NCBI RefSeq assembly: GCF_910592395.1
Contig: NC_088319.1
Coordinates: 12,834,001 to 12,898,000 of the forward strand
Source: Lineus longissimus
Lineage: Eukaryota > Nemertea > Pilidiophora > Heteronemertea > Lineidae
Length of the DNA stretch: 64,000 nucleotides
Reading direction: 5' to 3'
The position numbers were made by a program, and so were the translations under genes. This document shows, piece by piece, positions 23,045 to 36,900 of the stretch (within the stretch, counting starts at the first letter, position 1; every line of letters begins with the position of its first letter). A model generated the notes under the pieces. It did no database searches. It saw nothing but the letters and a program-made list of their open reading frames with translations, and had not been told where the DNA came from.

Positions 23045-26000
23045 GTACCTTGACAGAATTATTGTGTGGTGGTGGTCCTGTGAGGTGGTGGTATGCTGTC
23101 GCTATTTCATTTTAGTGCAAAATGAGTACATTTAGTCAACTAGCAGTGTAGACAAGAGAAGACAAAGCTTCAACTTGAATTCGCGTTTAGGCCCGTCTTG
23201 TGTTGGACATGACGACATGTCATACGACACATAAGAAGTTGGCTGGGAAGTGGCGAAGGTACGGTTTAGACAATGGGAGACTGCTAAAATGTGGATTAAT
23301 CGGGGATGATCGCATCCTCGGTTGGCAGATTCCGCATTTTAGCAGTCCCCCATTATTGTCATTGTCTTAACGTACCATCGCCACTTCTGGGCCAACGTCT
23401 TAGTGTCATTTCGGACGGATTGGTGTAGAAGGAAAGTTTTCCCTTGAGGAAAATGTCATGGGCTGAGAGACCATGTCTTTTTGTAAAGGTTTGCTTTCTT
23501 TCTTTGATTGTTATACCGCCCATGCACTATCTGTAATCTGATCTACAATTAGGCTATAGGCCCTTGCCTGTACCTAGCCTACCTCGTCCGTGGGCTTGGA
23601 AAACAAACTATCTTTCCAATAGATCTTCAAAGGTGCCTGACAATGGCTCGAGAGGCACTGTCTGTCTGGCGGCGATGACCTTGAAACTGGAAGCCTATTG
23701 TAAAGATGCTTTGTTTACCTGACCTTAGCTTAGCTACAGGCATATCTGGTATAAAGAACCTAAGTGAAGAACAGTCTTTTTTAATATGATTGATGGACAG
23801 TACAGTATAGACGAGCAAGTAGGCCTGAATCAAAATGCTATGGTAAAATTGTAACAATCTGTGCTTTCTGAAAGTGGCACAGAATGGGGGAACAGAGGCA
23901 GTCATTTCTCTGTCAGTATTCCTAAAACGTTAAAATTGAACTATTGTACATGTTAATGAAAGTTTAACCAGTCAAATGCAGAACAGAAGTCAGGAAGAAG
24001 AATCTATGCACATTGAAAAAAATATACTCTCTAGGCCTACATAATTAGAATCGTGTACAGTGTGAGTATATGACTGCCTGAGTCGTTATCGACTAGTTGA
24101 GCCATGTGTCGCAGCTGACTTTTGGTGTCAGATGTTATACCACATCATGAGTACAATCTGCTTGATGTTCTACTCTAGCATTCATAGACAGAGTCAACAG
24201 ATTTATTTTGAACAACAATTTTAGTTTTATCGGTAGTACAGTTCTCATGTAGGCCTACTGGCCTGTACACGTACTTTGAAATATTTGATCTTTAGAAGAA
24301 TAACATACTTATTGCTTGTTGTCGCATCTTCAACTTTTTAAACTTGGTTAGGGGCAGTCATTCAATGTGTTCATTTGCATACTAAATCTCCTCTTTCTTG
24401 CTTGCCTAGGTGTTTTGAGTGAATCCTGTCCTCTTCTTTCTTTGCAGTTGTTTATGAACACAAATCCAGATTAGAAAAAGCTTTGCAACAGGAGAAAAGT
24501 GATAGTAAAAAAATGAGAGATGGTAGGTTGTTTGCTGAGAACAGTGGTCAATATTTAGGTTTTCTGCACAGCTGCCAACCACTTTGAAATCAACCTGCGT
24601 GAAAATAGTTTGCCAAATTTTATAGTGTTAGGTTTTTTTCACTCGTTCATTCATGTAATGGGAATCAATTGTGACTAATATACACAGTAAGGGAGCAACC
24701 TTTGTCGTGTCAGATTCAGCACTTAATATATTCCTCGTACAAAAACGAATCATTTCAACATACTGTGAGATGTGAGAGACCCCCATTGGTAACTTTGTGT
24801 AACTTTATCTTGCCTGCCTAGCTGTTGCCTATATTGTCCCTTAATAAAAGACTATTCAACTGCTATCCTGTCCTGTGGTCATCTCATGAAAAGGTCTTAA
24901 TACAATACATGTTTTTGCATTTGGTAGATTTTCAGAACAATCTTAAACATTGAATCTGCAGATTTTTTAGGAAAGTACAAAATGTACATTGTCCTGTCTT
25001 CCCCCGTTCCGAGTCTTGTGTTTTTCAATGTGTTCAATATTAACTATTATTGCCTTGTTTCAGATTTAATAAAAGATAAAACTACTTTAGAGGAAAAATG
25101 TGCGAAGGAGAAGGTGAGTGTTCAAAGATACATGTAGAGGGAGGAGCATTGGGACAAAAATGAGATTTCTCATCTATCATCAATTACTTTCTTTTTCTGT
25201 TCACCTGGTAAGTTGGGGCTTCGAATCACTCTCCACCACCTCTTGGAGAAACTTATCAGGAGGGGTTAGTTATCCTGATAATGATCAGTGGCAGTGGTGC
25301 CGAACTTGTGTCTGACTGTATAATGGTTGCAATAGCTGTTCTCTGGAGTTGTTTCAGTATTTTTTTGTCCTGTTTCAGTATTTTTTGCTGTCGCTGAGTT
25401 TGTGAAATCGAGTGTATACTGTAAATTGTCATGTAATAGTACATTGGCCATGCAGTGCATTCATCTGTAGATACTGTGCCTTCACCGTCCATGTGCATGA
25501 ACATCTCATCACCATAAACATGATAAAAGTGCCTCTGGAAAGTTATTGAAAAACTATGCACCAGCGCACATACTACTTCAGATTCTTGATCAAATATATA
25601 AGAGTCACCAAGTTATGATTTTTTAATTTGGAAAATTTCAGATGTAGCAAAACAGCTCTTCTGGAAACATTGCTTACTTTCAATACTTATTTCTAAATAT
25701 TTCTTTAAAATTGTTTCTTTGCAATACATCCCCTACTCATAACTCTTTCGGGACTGAGTTCTTTCTTTGCAATACATCCCCTAATCCTAACTCTTTCGGG
25801 ACTGAGTTAGAGGATGCATTCGGTTTCTCAAGAGCATTTGCTATTACACTGTATGTAAAGGAAAACTGAAAGATGTTGAAATTGTTTTGGTTTGGGTTCA
25901 CTAAGTCAGAGTGTATTTAAGACCTAAGGAACTGCGGGAAACCGCTTCCTAACATTATGATGTTTCAGCTAATGATTATGCTGGCTATACCCATCCAAGA

Positions 26001-29000
26001 GCAACCTACAGCTAAGCTTGAGTTGTTCTGACAATTACCGAGCAGAAATAGGACTCTCGAAGGTTGCAGATTAATCAATCCTGTCACTATCAATCAATCA
26101 TGTGACAGTGTGACTCCTTTGTGAACTCGGTCGTATGAGGGAAAGTTACAATGATTTTGGTTTGCTTATTGCCAAAATTGGCTTACACTTACAGCAGCAG
26201 ACTGGAGCTGAAATTGTAAAAATGCTTTGAGTCCCTAAAGAGTTTCATTTGCTTGCTCCACTCCTCTTCTTTTTGGATGGCCATGGGCACTTTTATCCTC
26301 ATCTTTTCTTACAGCAAGATCTCCTTACACAGTTTAATACTTTGCAACAGCAGCACAAAATGTTAAAGGTATGTAGTTGTGTGATGGAAGCATGTGTAAA
26401 TATTGTGAAAAACGTCCGGAGACCAGATAATCCGATAGGAGCTGTCCTTGCCCAGGCAAGCTAATGTCTCAGTCAGCCACTTGTACAGCTCTGCCCTTGT
26501 ATTCAAATATGATCTGACCTTGTGTCCTTACATCCTGTCATACATGTCTTGTCATCACCAATACCATGTACAGTCCTATCCATTCTATATAACTTTAGGA
26601 CAATATCTCCCAAATTACATGTTTTGTAAAAATGAAATGTTTGTGTGCCTTTTTTCCCCCGCATTGCACATGTGGCAGATAGTTGCAATGATATATCTCT
26701 TCAAAAAAGAAAATCTATTGAAATACTTTTAAATAGGCTTAAAATTAAAGGTACACCAAAGCAATTTCACAACACTGCAAGAAAAGAGTGGTTGCTGTAC
26801 CAATTCGAAAGTGGTTTTCAGCTTGTTAGTCAGAAATTTTGTGACCATGGCAGTATTAATGCCCTTTATGTTACAAAGTAATATTCAGACTATGAACAAA
26901 TGTTCAGAAAAAGCATTTTATTTTTCAGAAAGAAATTACTTTTTTACGTAGCTTTTAGCTGGTCATGTAGTTGCTACAAGTCACAGTCATTTCATCAACA
27001 TCAGACAATTAGAAAATTTCATCATTTGTTTGCAACAGAAATACTAGCCATTACGGGAAGAGAGGGGTTCACTAACTTTCCTTCAAACTGCCGCTGTTGT
27101 GATTTTGGTGTGTCAATTTCCTCACCACAAGTTTCATTTCCAGGTGCAATATGAAGACATGGAACGAGAGTTACAGAAGTTACAGGCGAATCTCAAGAAG
27201 AATGCGGACGATCATCAAAAAATCGTTGAACAGAATAGTATGGAGTTTTTGCAGCTGAAACAGGAGAAGGAAAATGAAATAGCAAAACTTAAAGGTAGGA
27301 CAAAGAGAGATTCAAAACTTTATCGGCTCTTAAATTTGGTTCACTCTACTGGTACACGAAGGTGACATGGCAGTGCATAAATTTTAAAGTGCCACCCTTT
27401 GTGACGTATAATTTTGCAAGTTTAACAAATGATATCAATTCGCAGAAATGAAAATTGCAAAGTTTATGTCCCTCTGAAACCCTTGGACACCAGAGGCAGA
27501 GTTTGCTGCCGGCTACTAACAAGGAAGGTATGATTGATTTGTCTGACTGATGTCTGCCACCCGGCCAACAAAATTGTTCAGTTACAGTGTAAACTTTTAA
27601 AAGTGACTGTAAATTTTTCAGATGTCAATGCAAATTGTGATCGGACAAATAAACAGCTGCAAACTCAACTTGAAAATGTTGCTGCTAATTACCAAAAGAG
27701 CCAGGTAGGTGTTTTATACCTTAACTCCCAGCTTTCTGATAATCTCGCTCTCTGTCGCAAATTCTTTTGAATAGGAGTTTCTCTACTTATAATACTGTAA
27801 TGTCTAACAGGCTGTCTGCTGTCTAATGAATAAACAGTAACTTAGTTTGTGTAACTTCATTTTTCGGGCACCGTCGCCTTTCTCGAATCAGTCTAGAACT
27901 TAGCCACATTAAGTTTAGGTACACTTTCTTACCAAAACACTAAATAAGGCAAAGGGAGGTATTCATTTTTAAGTAAAAAGCAAAAAATAGCTTTTCACAA
28001 AGCTATGAAAATGTATGAGGCAGGAGACTGATGTATTACACAAACTGCCTACACGCCATTCTTGATTTTAGAAAGAATGTAGCCTCCACTTGGCATAAAG
28101 CAGTTACTGGTATATGTTGTCCTGGTAGAGTACTGACAGTACATGTACTGATGTTTAAGAATGGGTGCATGCAGTCACTGCACGTGAGAACTGAACCTAT
28201 GCATGATGAATGTACATACCTTGTCAGTAGATTCATTGCTTGAATATTTCATGAATTGATCGGAAATCCTAAGTTGGCGCGGTTGTAGGACTGCGGTTGA
28301 ATTGAAGAATTTATCAATGGCTACTTACATGTACATTGCATTCCTTGCTTTTCTCTCTTTAGATAACACACCATCGCAAGGTTATGGTCGTTTCCTTTCT
28401 TTATATTTTCGTAGAGCACAATTCATGGGGCATCAGCATGCATTGGCAGTTGATAAATTCCATCTTTTCCAATGCTGATGATAGGCTTTCGCTTTAATTT
28501 TAGAGTTAAACTGTATGTTTTGGGGTACTGGTAGATCTGGGGGTAGATGGATGACAAGACACCATTGTTGACATACATGTATCCTTCTTTACATGTTACT
28601 AGAGTGCTGCTCTCCATTGCTGTATAAGTTGTAAAATTTGATGTTTTGCCTTGCTTTTGTCCATTGTAGCACCAACTCGTCATCAGTGAACAAACTCGCA
28701 CGCAGCTGAACACACTGTATCACCGCCAAAAGGTGTTTTTGGTTTGCTTCCCTCAAGTTACCACAGACACCCCCTCCTCACCCACATTTGTATTGTGTTT
28801 TCCCTGACTTTTGATTTTGATGTCTCATACGTTCTGGTGTTTTACTTGGCCTGTTTTTTGCGTGGACACCAATTGTGTTATTCGATACCTTGAAAAAAGT
28901 CATTTTTACTGTTTTTGGACTTTGCATGGCTTAAATGCTGGGCACTACTGCTAGCTAGCCTGCCATCTCCTTGAACATCCCCCAGACACCATCACGGTCT

Positions 29001-32000
29001 GGGGTCTCTGGGATGTCAGTTATGGAAGTTTTTTATTTCGTTTGAATTGAAGTGTGTTTTGTCTCCTTACCTCTGCTTAAACCAACGTCCATTTCCATTT
29101 CTTTCCACAGAATAAACTTTCCCCAAAGGAAGGCGCCGGTTCAGAGGATCAAGCGGCAGCAGCCAACAGCAGTGACAATGCCTATAATTTAACATTAAAC
29201 GCCAATGCGACATCAGTGAGCAATGTTTCTCCCCCTTTCACCAACCAGATGGGAACTGTTGACAATTTAGATTCAAAATCTAACGAATCCGGTCTGAATT
29301 TTGACACAGATGTTGGCACGAACTCAACCTTGAATAACTCTAAGCTGAATATCACAACTGCTGAAACTACGAATAGTAATGAAACATCACCAAACTCTGG
29401 TGTGAGCCTCTCAAACAGTACATGGACTGTGACCCAGTCTGTTCAAACACCAGGAACAGATAACACTTCCAGTTTAAACGATACCTCACTGTCTTCTGAA
29501 AGTTCTGCTATGGCAGAGAGATCTCTTACAAACCCAACATCACCTGCTAGCTTGACTGATGAAAGGTCTGTTGATGTAAAAAACAGAACATCAGACTCCA
29601 CGACGCCGAGTTTTAAAGCAGACACGACATTAGCAACACCCAATGAGTCTCATGCATCCCTCGACACAAAAGAACTTGCTAACAAAACGACCCTGTCTAA
29701 GAACAAAGATTCACAAACAGGAGAGAACACTGTGACAAAATTTGGAACGGCCGAAACCAGTCCCCAGTCCCTGGAAAGTTCTGCTGTAAGTTTATAAAGT
29801 AACTGAGAAAATACCTGCAGTTCTAGAGCTTGCTTGCTTTATGTCCCTTTACACTATTGGTCGCAATGCTTATGTTGTCTCCCTCAAAGCCTGTCTCTAC
29901 TTGATGAAACATGAACAGTTGTGTCGTCGTTCACTAACACATAACAAATAGTGTTATCGGAGTGTTCATGTTCACTTCTTTAAGTGTGTTCATCTGTTCA
30001 GCGTACTAATACTGTGTACGTGAAGAACATGTCAGTAGTTGCCACGTAATGAACATATCAGTAGTTTCCCCATTGATGAACATACCGGTAGTTGCCACGT
30101 GATAAACATGTGAGTATTTGCCATGTGATAAACATGTCGGTAGTTGCCACCTTGATTAACATATCGGTAGTTGCCACATTACTGAACATAGCAGTAGTTG
30201 CCACTTGATAAACATGTGAGTAGTTGCCACTTGATAAACATGTGAGTAGTTACCACATGATAAACATGTCAGTATTTGCCACGTGATGGACATGTCAGTG
30301 TTGTCACATTGATTAACATATTAATAGTTGCCACTTGATGGACATGTCGGTAGTTGCCACATGATTAACATATCGGTAGTTGCCACATGATTAACATGTC
30401 AGTAGTTGCTACATGATAAATGTATCGGTAGTTGCCTCGTGATGGAATTGTTAGTTGTTGTGGCATTCGAATAAAAAAGGACATGTAGACACCTGGAAGC
30501 AATAGCACCTGCAGGTACCACGAGATGAAAAAACCAATTCCCTCTTGCATGTCCCCTGCCATATGTTGTAAAAATGAATGATCTCCTGATCAAATGCTGG
30601 TGGTGGTGGGAGGCTTCCAACTTCGATCGAGCATGTGCCCTAAATCAGATGTGGTTACTTTTGCACAAATTCCTCATTGCAAGTTGCCTCAGAATGGAAA
30701 ACGTGTTGGTTTGGTTTGTCCGATTTTATACAAATAAGCATGGAATATGGTTGGTGGGCGCTAGAGTTGATTACCTTAAATGGTATGCGAGGGGCTCTGA
30801 ACGTTTTGCATCCTACAGCGTTTTAGGGCATGACAAGAAAATACGAATACTTTTTACCTTCTTCAGTTTTCATTCAAATATTCTTCCCTAGCATAGATTC
30901 TATTCATGATCTTTCCTAGAAGTGCACTCATTAGTTAGCTAACACCATTCTTCTAAAGTATGACACACGTAAGGTTGACATTCATATACATATCCCCCCC
31001 GGACCCCACCCATTTAAATTGACTGATGGAGTGGTATAATGGTACCGTCATTATTCACATGAATCTTGAATCTAAACAGACGCAGTTCCTTCTGGTTCCT
31101 TGTTGAGTCGTAGACCTAATCACAATTTGCTCTTCGTCCTAATCCACTTCTAACCTCGCTTTCAGTGTTCTCCACCATTGATGAGGTTGCGGTGGGACAC
31201 AGCTACTGTTGTAGACCAAAATGAATATTTCATATAGTGTGATCCAGCTGACCAATTCGGTTTTGCCTTCCTATCAAGTCTTTACAATAGTGGAGAACAC
31301 TGGTTTCGCTTTCAAGATTTTGCAAGCTCTCTGTTGCAGTATTGGTAGGCCAGCTTGTAAAATAGCAACATCTTGAAAACTCTTACAAGCAAATCATCTG
31401 TTTTTGAAATAACTTACAAATTGGGGCCACCCTAGCCATCACAGATCTCATCTGTTTGGAATTGGGATGGAAAACAAAAGCTTTGTCTGGGCTTTTGGTC
31501 TCCATATTAATTCATGGAAGACACTCAGGACTATAGTGCAGTCTGTTCCGTTGTGTTTAAAAACTGTTTTATTTGTTGCTCATTTTACAACCATTTTCAG
31601 CCTCTTAAGTATGATTTTTAGCTTCTATCATAAATCTCTTCATATCCGCAAAACTTGTAACTGCTACAATCCTTTATATTTCTAGTATGACCATACCCCA
31701 GCTCAATCTAATGTCACTACCCCTGTCGCTCAGCCTTACCAAGTTCAGACAGGACTTGACACAGCTCAAAGTGCAAACCAGGCCCAGTTGCAAGTTCAAA
31801 CAAATATTGACACAGCTCCAAGTGCAAACCAGGCCCCATTGCAAGTTCAAACAAATATTGGCACTGCACAGAGTGCAAACAAGGCCCCATTGCAAGTTCA
31901 AACAAACATTGAAACTACACATGATGCAAATCAGGCTCATCTGGAAGTCCGGGCTGACACTAATGAAAAGACATTGGTAGAACCTGACAAGTCTACAGAT

Positions 32001-33878
32001 TATGTTCACGCTATACACATAGTGTCCGAAATGACTAATGGTCAAACTTCACCTACAACGTCGTTCGATCCAGATCATGCTCCAGCTTATGACAGCTTAG
32101 ATTCTTCAGATTATTTCTCGGAGCAGCAATATGCTTCTCTTAAAGAGGCAGCAGTTGCCAAATTTGCTCAATTTACACCCTTGTCAGGTGGTTGGGGACA
32201 GTTTGATATGGGTCACATTGACTCCCCTGATGATGAGGACATAACTCCAGATGATGAAGTGTATAGTTATGGTCAGGTTGAGGTGTGTACAGGTCCTGCA
32301 CGCGGTAACAGGGAATCTTGGTTGTCTGGGTTTGATGGTACACACATGGTGGCATGGAGTATTGAGTGTTCCTGGTGTGGCATGTGGTGGTAGAAGGGGG
32401 CAACCCGATTGCCTTTGGGTTTGATGGTGCACCATATGGTTGTAGGGAGTCTTCCAAGTCCCTTCTAGTTAAGTGACATATCATGTGGTGGTAGTAGCAG
32501 GAGACAACCCTGGTTGCCTTTGGGTTGCTGGTGCATCAGATGGTTGTAGGGAGTCTTCCTCTTTCCTTCTGGTAAAAAGGCGCAGCATTTGTTAGGAGCA
32601 GGGGGTAACCCTACTTGCCTTTTGGTTTGACAGTGCACTACATAGTTGCATGGAGTATGGAGTGCTCCTGGTTAAGTGAAAAAACGTGTGGTTGTAGCAG
32701 GGGGCAATCCTGGTTGCCTTTCGGTTCGATAGTGCACCACATGTGACACACGGGACAAACTTTCCTGGTTGGTTGACAGATTGTGTTTCAATTCAAGCAC
32801 AGTCCGACTGATCATTGACTTCAAAAGAATCTTCCCTTTCGTAGAGAGAGACAGATTATGCATATTCATGATATTAGACTGACATCAAATTATCCAATTA
32901 CAAACATACTGAAGAAGGCATTAATTAAGGTGACAGGCATTAATGAAGGTAATTACATCGTGGAGGCTGCTGCTGCTGCTGCTGCTGCTGCTTGTTCTAC
33001 CGTTGTGTTCCATCAGTCTGTTCCATCTTTTGTGTTATGTTATACAGTGTAACCTCTCCAATATTTTAAAGGACACCTTTGGGACTGATAGTGCTGCCCC
33101 TGATACTGATAGAGAGGTGCCCTGATTACAGGGGGTAAATTGATAAGAAACAGCCAATTAGGGTCCAAAGGTAGTGTCCATAATAGAGAGGATGTCCTAG
33201 AGAGGTGTCCTCTTTGGAAGGTTTCACTATAGTTCTTTAAAACAGCTTTATCGCAAGGAGTATAAAAATGCAACAGGTTTTGAAAATCTCGTTTTTCAGT
33301 AGATGCACTTGGTACCATTATGAACACCCTCCCTGAACCCCGTAGGCTGTTGCACTTTCGCCATCATCACAAATTCCTCTGATTTCTCGTATTCCTTCCG
33401 TCTTTTTTCTCTGATTGCACTACCACAACCTTGGCAGATTCCCTGAAGAAGAGTTAATTTATTTTTGTAGTAAATTGTATACTTTGTTTGAAGTTTGCAT
33501 GGTTGGAATTCAGAAGATTATATTATTGCTTTTACCATACAAATATAGATCACAGGAAGGTTAAGACTTCCTAAATGAGCCAATATTTTACCAAACTTTA
33601 TCACCTGCTTTTTGGGGATGGGGCAGTGTTACAAGATATCAATGTTCCCAGCGTATTCTGCCTAATATGAGTCCCCGGCTTCATATCAATTTTAAAGTTT
33701 CTACTTCAGCAACAATTACAAGACCAACAAGGGCAAGTGGTAAGGTTACAACAACAGATTCAACAATCAGCAGGTGCACAACAGCAGAATGTTGCACAAC
33801 AGCAGAATGTTGCACAACAACAGAATGTTGCCCAACAGCAGAATGTTGCACAACAACAGGCTGTGGCACAGGAGGGTC

Positions 33879-33912
<34 letters not shown>

Positions 33913-36900
33913 GAACCTGCAGTATGATCCAAACCAGCAGCATCAGCAACAAGTGGTTCAGGTACAATCAATTCTTTTCATGCTAAAAGATTTATCACCC
34001 GTGACAAAAAGTTCTAGTTGTTTTTGTCTGTTGTGATTAGGCTGATGTTATTTGTTATCAAATATATTCACAGTGATTGTAAAATTTGGTCGTGTTCCAC
34101 TTCCAGCAACCGGCGGACCAGGTGCAAATGAACCAACAGCAAGGACAACAGGTGGCACCCATGCAGCCGCAGGGCCAGCAGCAGCAGCAGCAACAAATGC
34201 AACCGCAGGTTCCCGGCGCCGGGGACCAACAAGCACAACAGGTTGCACAGCCACAGCAGCCCCAGGATGCCAATCAGCAGCAGGGCCAAGCACCTGATCA
34301 AGGGGCTCAGCAAGTGGTGCAGCCAAACCAAGCAGGTGAGGTTTGTTTCTGATGGTGATTTCAGGTTGTTAGCTTAGTAAATCAATTAACACCTACTGTG
34401 AAGAATTGATATAACCCATTTGTTGGCTGTAAGGTTTCAATTTTCCTTTGACTTTTTTTCTCTGCAGCAGGAGCCCAGGAAGGCCAAGGAGCGGGAGTAG
34501 GCCAGGTTCAGCAGCCAGGACAGGTGAGATCTATAGATTAGGCCAAGGGTCTTGTGCAGAAAGTACAACTCGACAGAAAAGTTAACGTCATAAGATTAAT
34601 AGATTCTGTGGCCATGTACATGTGTTTGTGAATGTGAATGCAGTTGCTCACTCTGCCATCCTCCAAAAATTGGTGTGGCTTTGTTTCAGTGTTCATTAGA
34701 GACTTGACTATCAGTGACCAAATTTGGTCTGTTCATACATTCTCATATTTCTCAAGACTCCTCGAGTTTTTACTAAAGGGTTTTTGATGCCTTGAAAAAT
34801 AATTTAGTTGATGTAAAATTAAAAATGAAATGCTCCAACAGTTCTTTTCCTTGCTTTTAAAAATAGGCTGCTTTATGAGAGCTCTCTCTGTATCAGACTT
34901 CCTAGAAAATAAAAAGCTGTGACAGAATTGATGAAAAATAAGGCCTAAAGTAGTCTGGAGTTCGGAAATATCTGAAAGAACTTTATATGAATAAAGTCAT
35001 ATAGTTTGTTTTCCTGCTAAAATCAAAATCAGTGACTGTGAAGAATGCTGAAAATCCTGAAGAATAGTGTGAAGATCAATTGGCATTGGTCACAAAAAGT
35101 CATAATAATAGATGGGTGATGTTGAGTGTGAACCCTATGTATGTTGGTGAACTAAGTTTCTGGCACATTTGTGTCTAAGAAAGTAACATGTCTCACAATG
35201 TGTAAAAAGGATTGAAAAGGTGTCGTTCTCTGGGTTTCTTAGTCAACCGTCAAATTTTATTTGCTTTCGAAATTAATATGCTTGCGATCCTTTATAGAAT
35301 GATCAATGTAGTTTTTCCCCAGCTACACATTAATTTGCATAAAGTTAAAACCGCCATTTATGTCAAAAGTGAAGCATTTTATAGTAGTCCCTTTTAAATA
35401 CAGTGGAACCTCCCTTAGCGGACACCTCTCTAACTTGTCTCACAAGTTCTCCTTCTCTATCAAGAACACTAGTTTTGGTCTAAGATTGAATGTTCCCATT
35501 ATATTTGAGCTCTTTTATCAGGACGCCTCTCAACCAAGGACAATACTTGTCCGTCCCGAGGTTGTCCTATAGAGAGGTTTTACTGTAGTTATATTTGTGC
35601 CACCTTTACCCTTTGTGTTTTTCTCTATCAGCTCGATCATAAAAAAGATGATATCAATACCGATGGAGTCGTTCGAATCACTCAGATTGATAAGTTCTAG
35701 AGGTACATTTTGTTTGTTTTTCTCTTACCATTGTTTGCTTCCAATGCCTCAAGATTCTTTGTACATCGGTATATATTTTCGTAGCGAGAACTTTTACGTA
35801 TCAGCTTTGCTAAGGTTAAGGGACTGATATGAAATTACAAAAAAGTTCTCATCTGCCTGTTGTGGAGAAGGTGAGGAGAAACCAACTCACTCAAAATGTT
35901 TTGAAAGTTCTGTTTCATTCCTTATGAGAAACAAACTCATCAGAATGTTTGAAAAGTAGATGGCATTCCGTTATGAGAAACAAACCCATTCAAAACGTTT
36001 TGAACTTTCATTGACATTGCTGATTAGAAGCTGACTGAGAAGGAACCCTTTTTATTTGGCCATCTGCTTGGTACATTACACAGCCTTTAGGTTTTACCCC
36101 AAAATATTTTCAACACATATTCATTGTCACATAGTGTGACTTTTGCTTTCAAACTATATTCAGACTGTGTTAATTTCGTTTGGTAACTACATGTACACGT
36201 GCATTAGATTTTGCCAAGGAGTCAGATTTGCTATTATTCCAAATGGTTTGAGCCTTGCTTCTTAGTGTATTTGATGCTATGTCAAAAGGTATTCCATCTT
36301 GTCAATATTGTGATTGACTTTTGGCTTTACTGATTAGTGATAGGCACAAAAAGGTTGTTGAATGCATCACTGTAAAAAAATTTTTTTGCTGAATTGTGTT
36401 AATTTTCCTATTTCAGTACTAAACCACTATGAGCATGGATGAAATGCCATGGAACAACGACCAAAAACATTATAACTTGGCAAACTCCAAAGTTACTTTA
36501 CTCTCCTGCACTCTTTTCTCTTTCTGACGACACAGCCAGAATGGCTCAACTTCAGCAAATATTTGAAGATACATGATTCTGAGTAAAACTTTATGTGGTT
36601 CTACAGATGAGCCCTGGTTTGCGTGTGCTTCAATTTTATATAAAACGAACAAATGCGTGTTCCCACAAACTCTAGGCCTACCTTGCTCCAATATAATTGC
36701 TTGCTGCCATTTTGACAGGCCAACCCCCGCTGAATTCAACATATCATTGGTTCGAGAACATGCCTCTGTTCTTCAGATTTGTGACTTGTAAATAGTGCTT
36801 CTCCGAGTCAAGTGTTTTCAACAAACTCAGTTTGGCAACTACAACATATGGCTTTTCCAAAGCAGCCCTAAGTTGTACAAGTAAATTTGTGTGTTGCACC

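Noticed and set aside
30015-30445. Possible CRISPR-like array because of regular repeats
   Set aside because: Units are contiguous with no unique spacers and the genome is eukaryotic; it is a minisatellite.
31674-32045. 123-codon minus-strand frame with repeated CLNLQWGLVCT
   Set aside because: It is the complement of the 17-residue coding repeats of exon 9.
33667-33971. Several long alternate frames (Thr- and Val-rich) over the Gln-rich exon
   Set aside because: They are shadows of the CAA/CAG repeat. Only the Gln frame joins both neighbouring exons in phase.
34048-34331. Minus-strand open frames over GOLIM4-like exon 11
   Set aside because: Antisense of a low-complexity Gln/Pro exon; composition explained by the coding strand.
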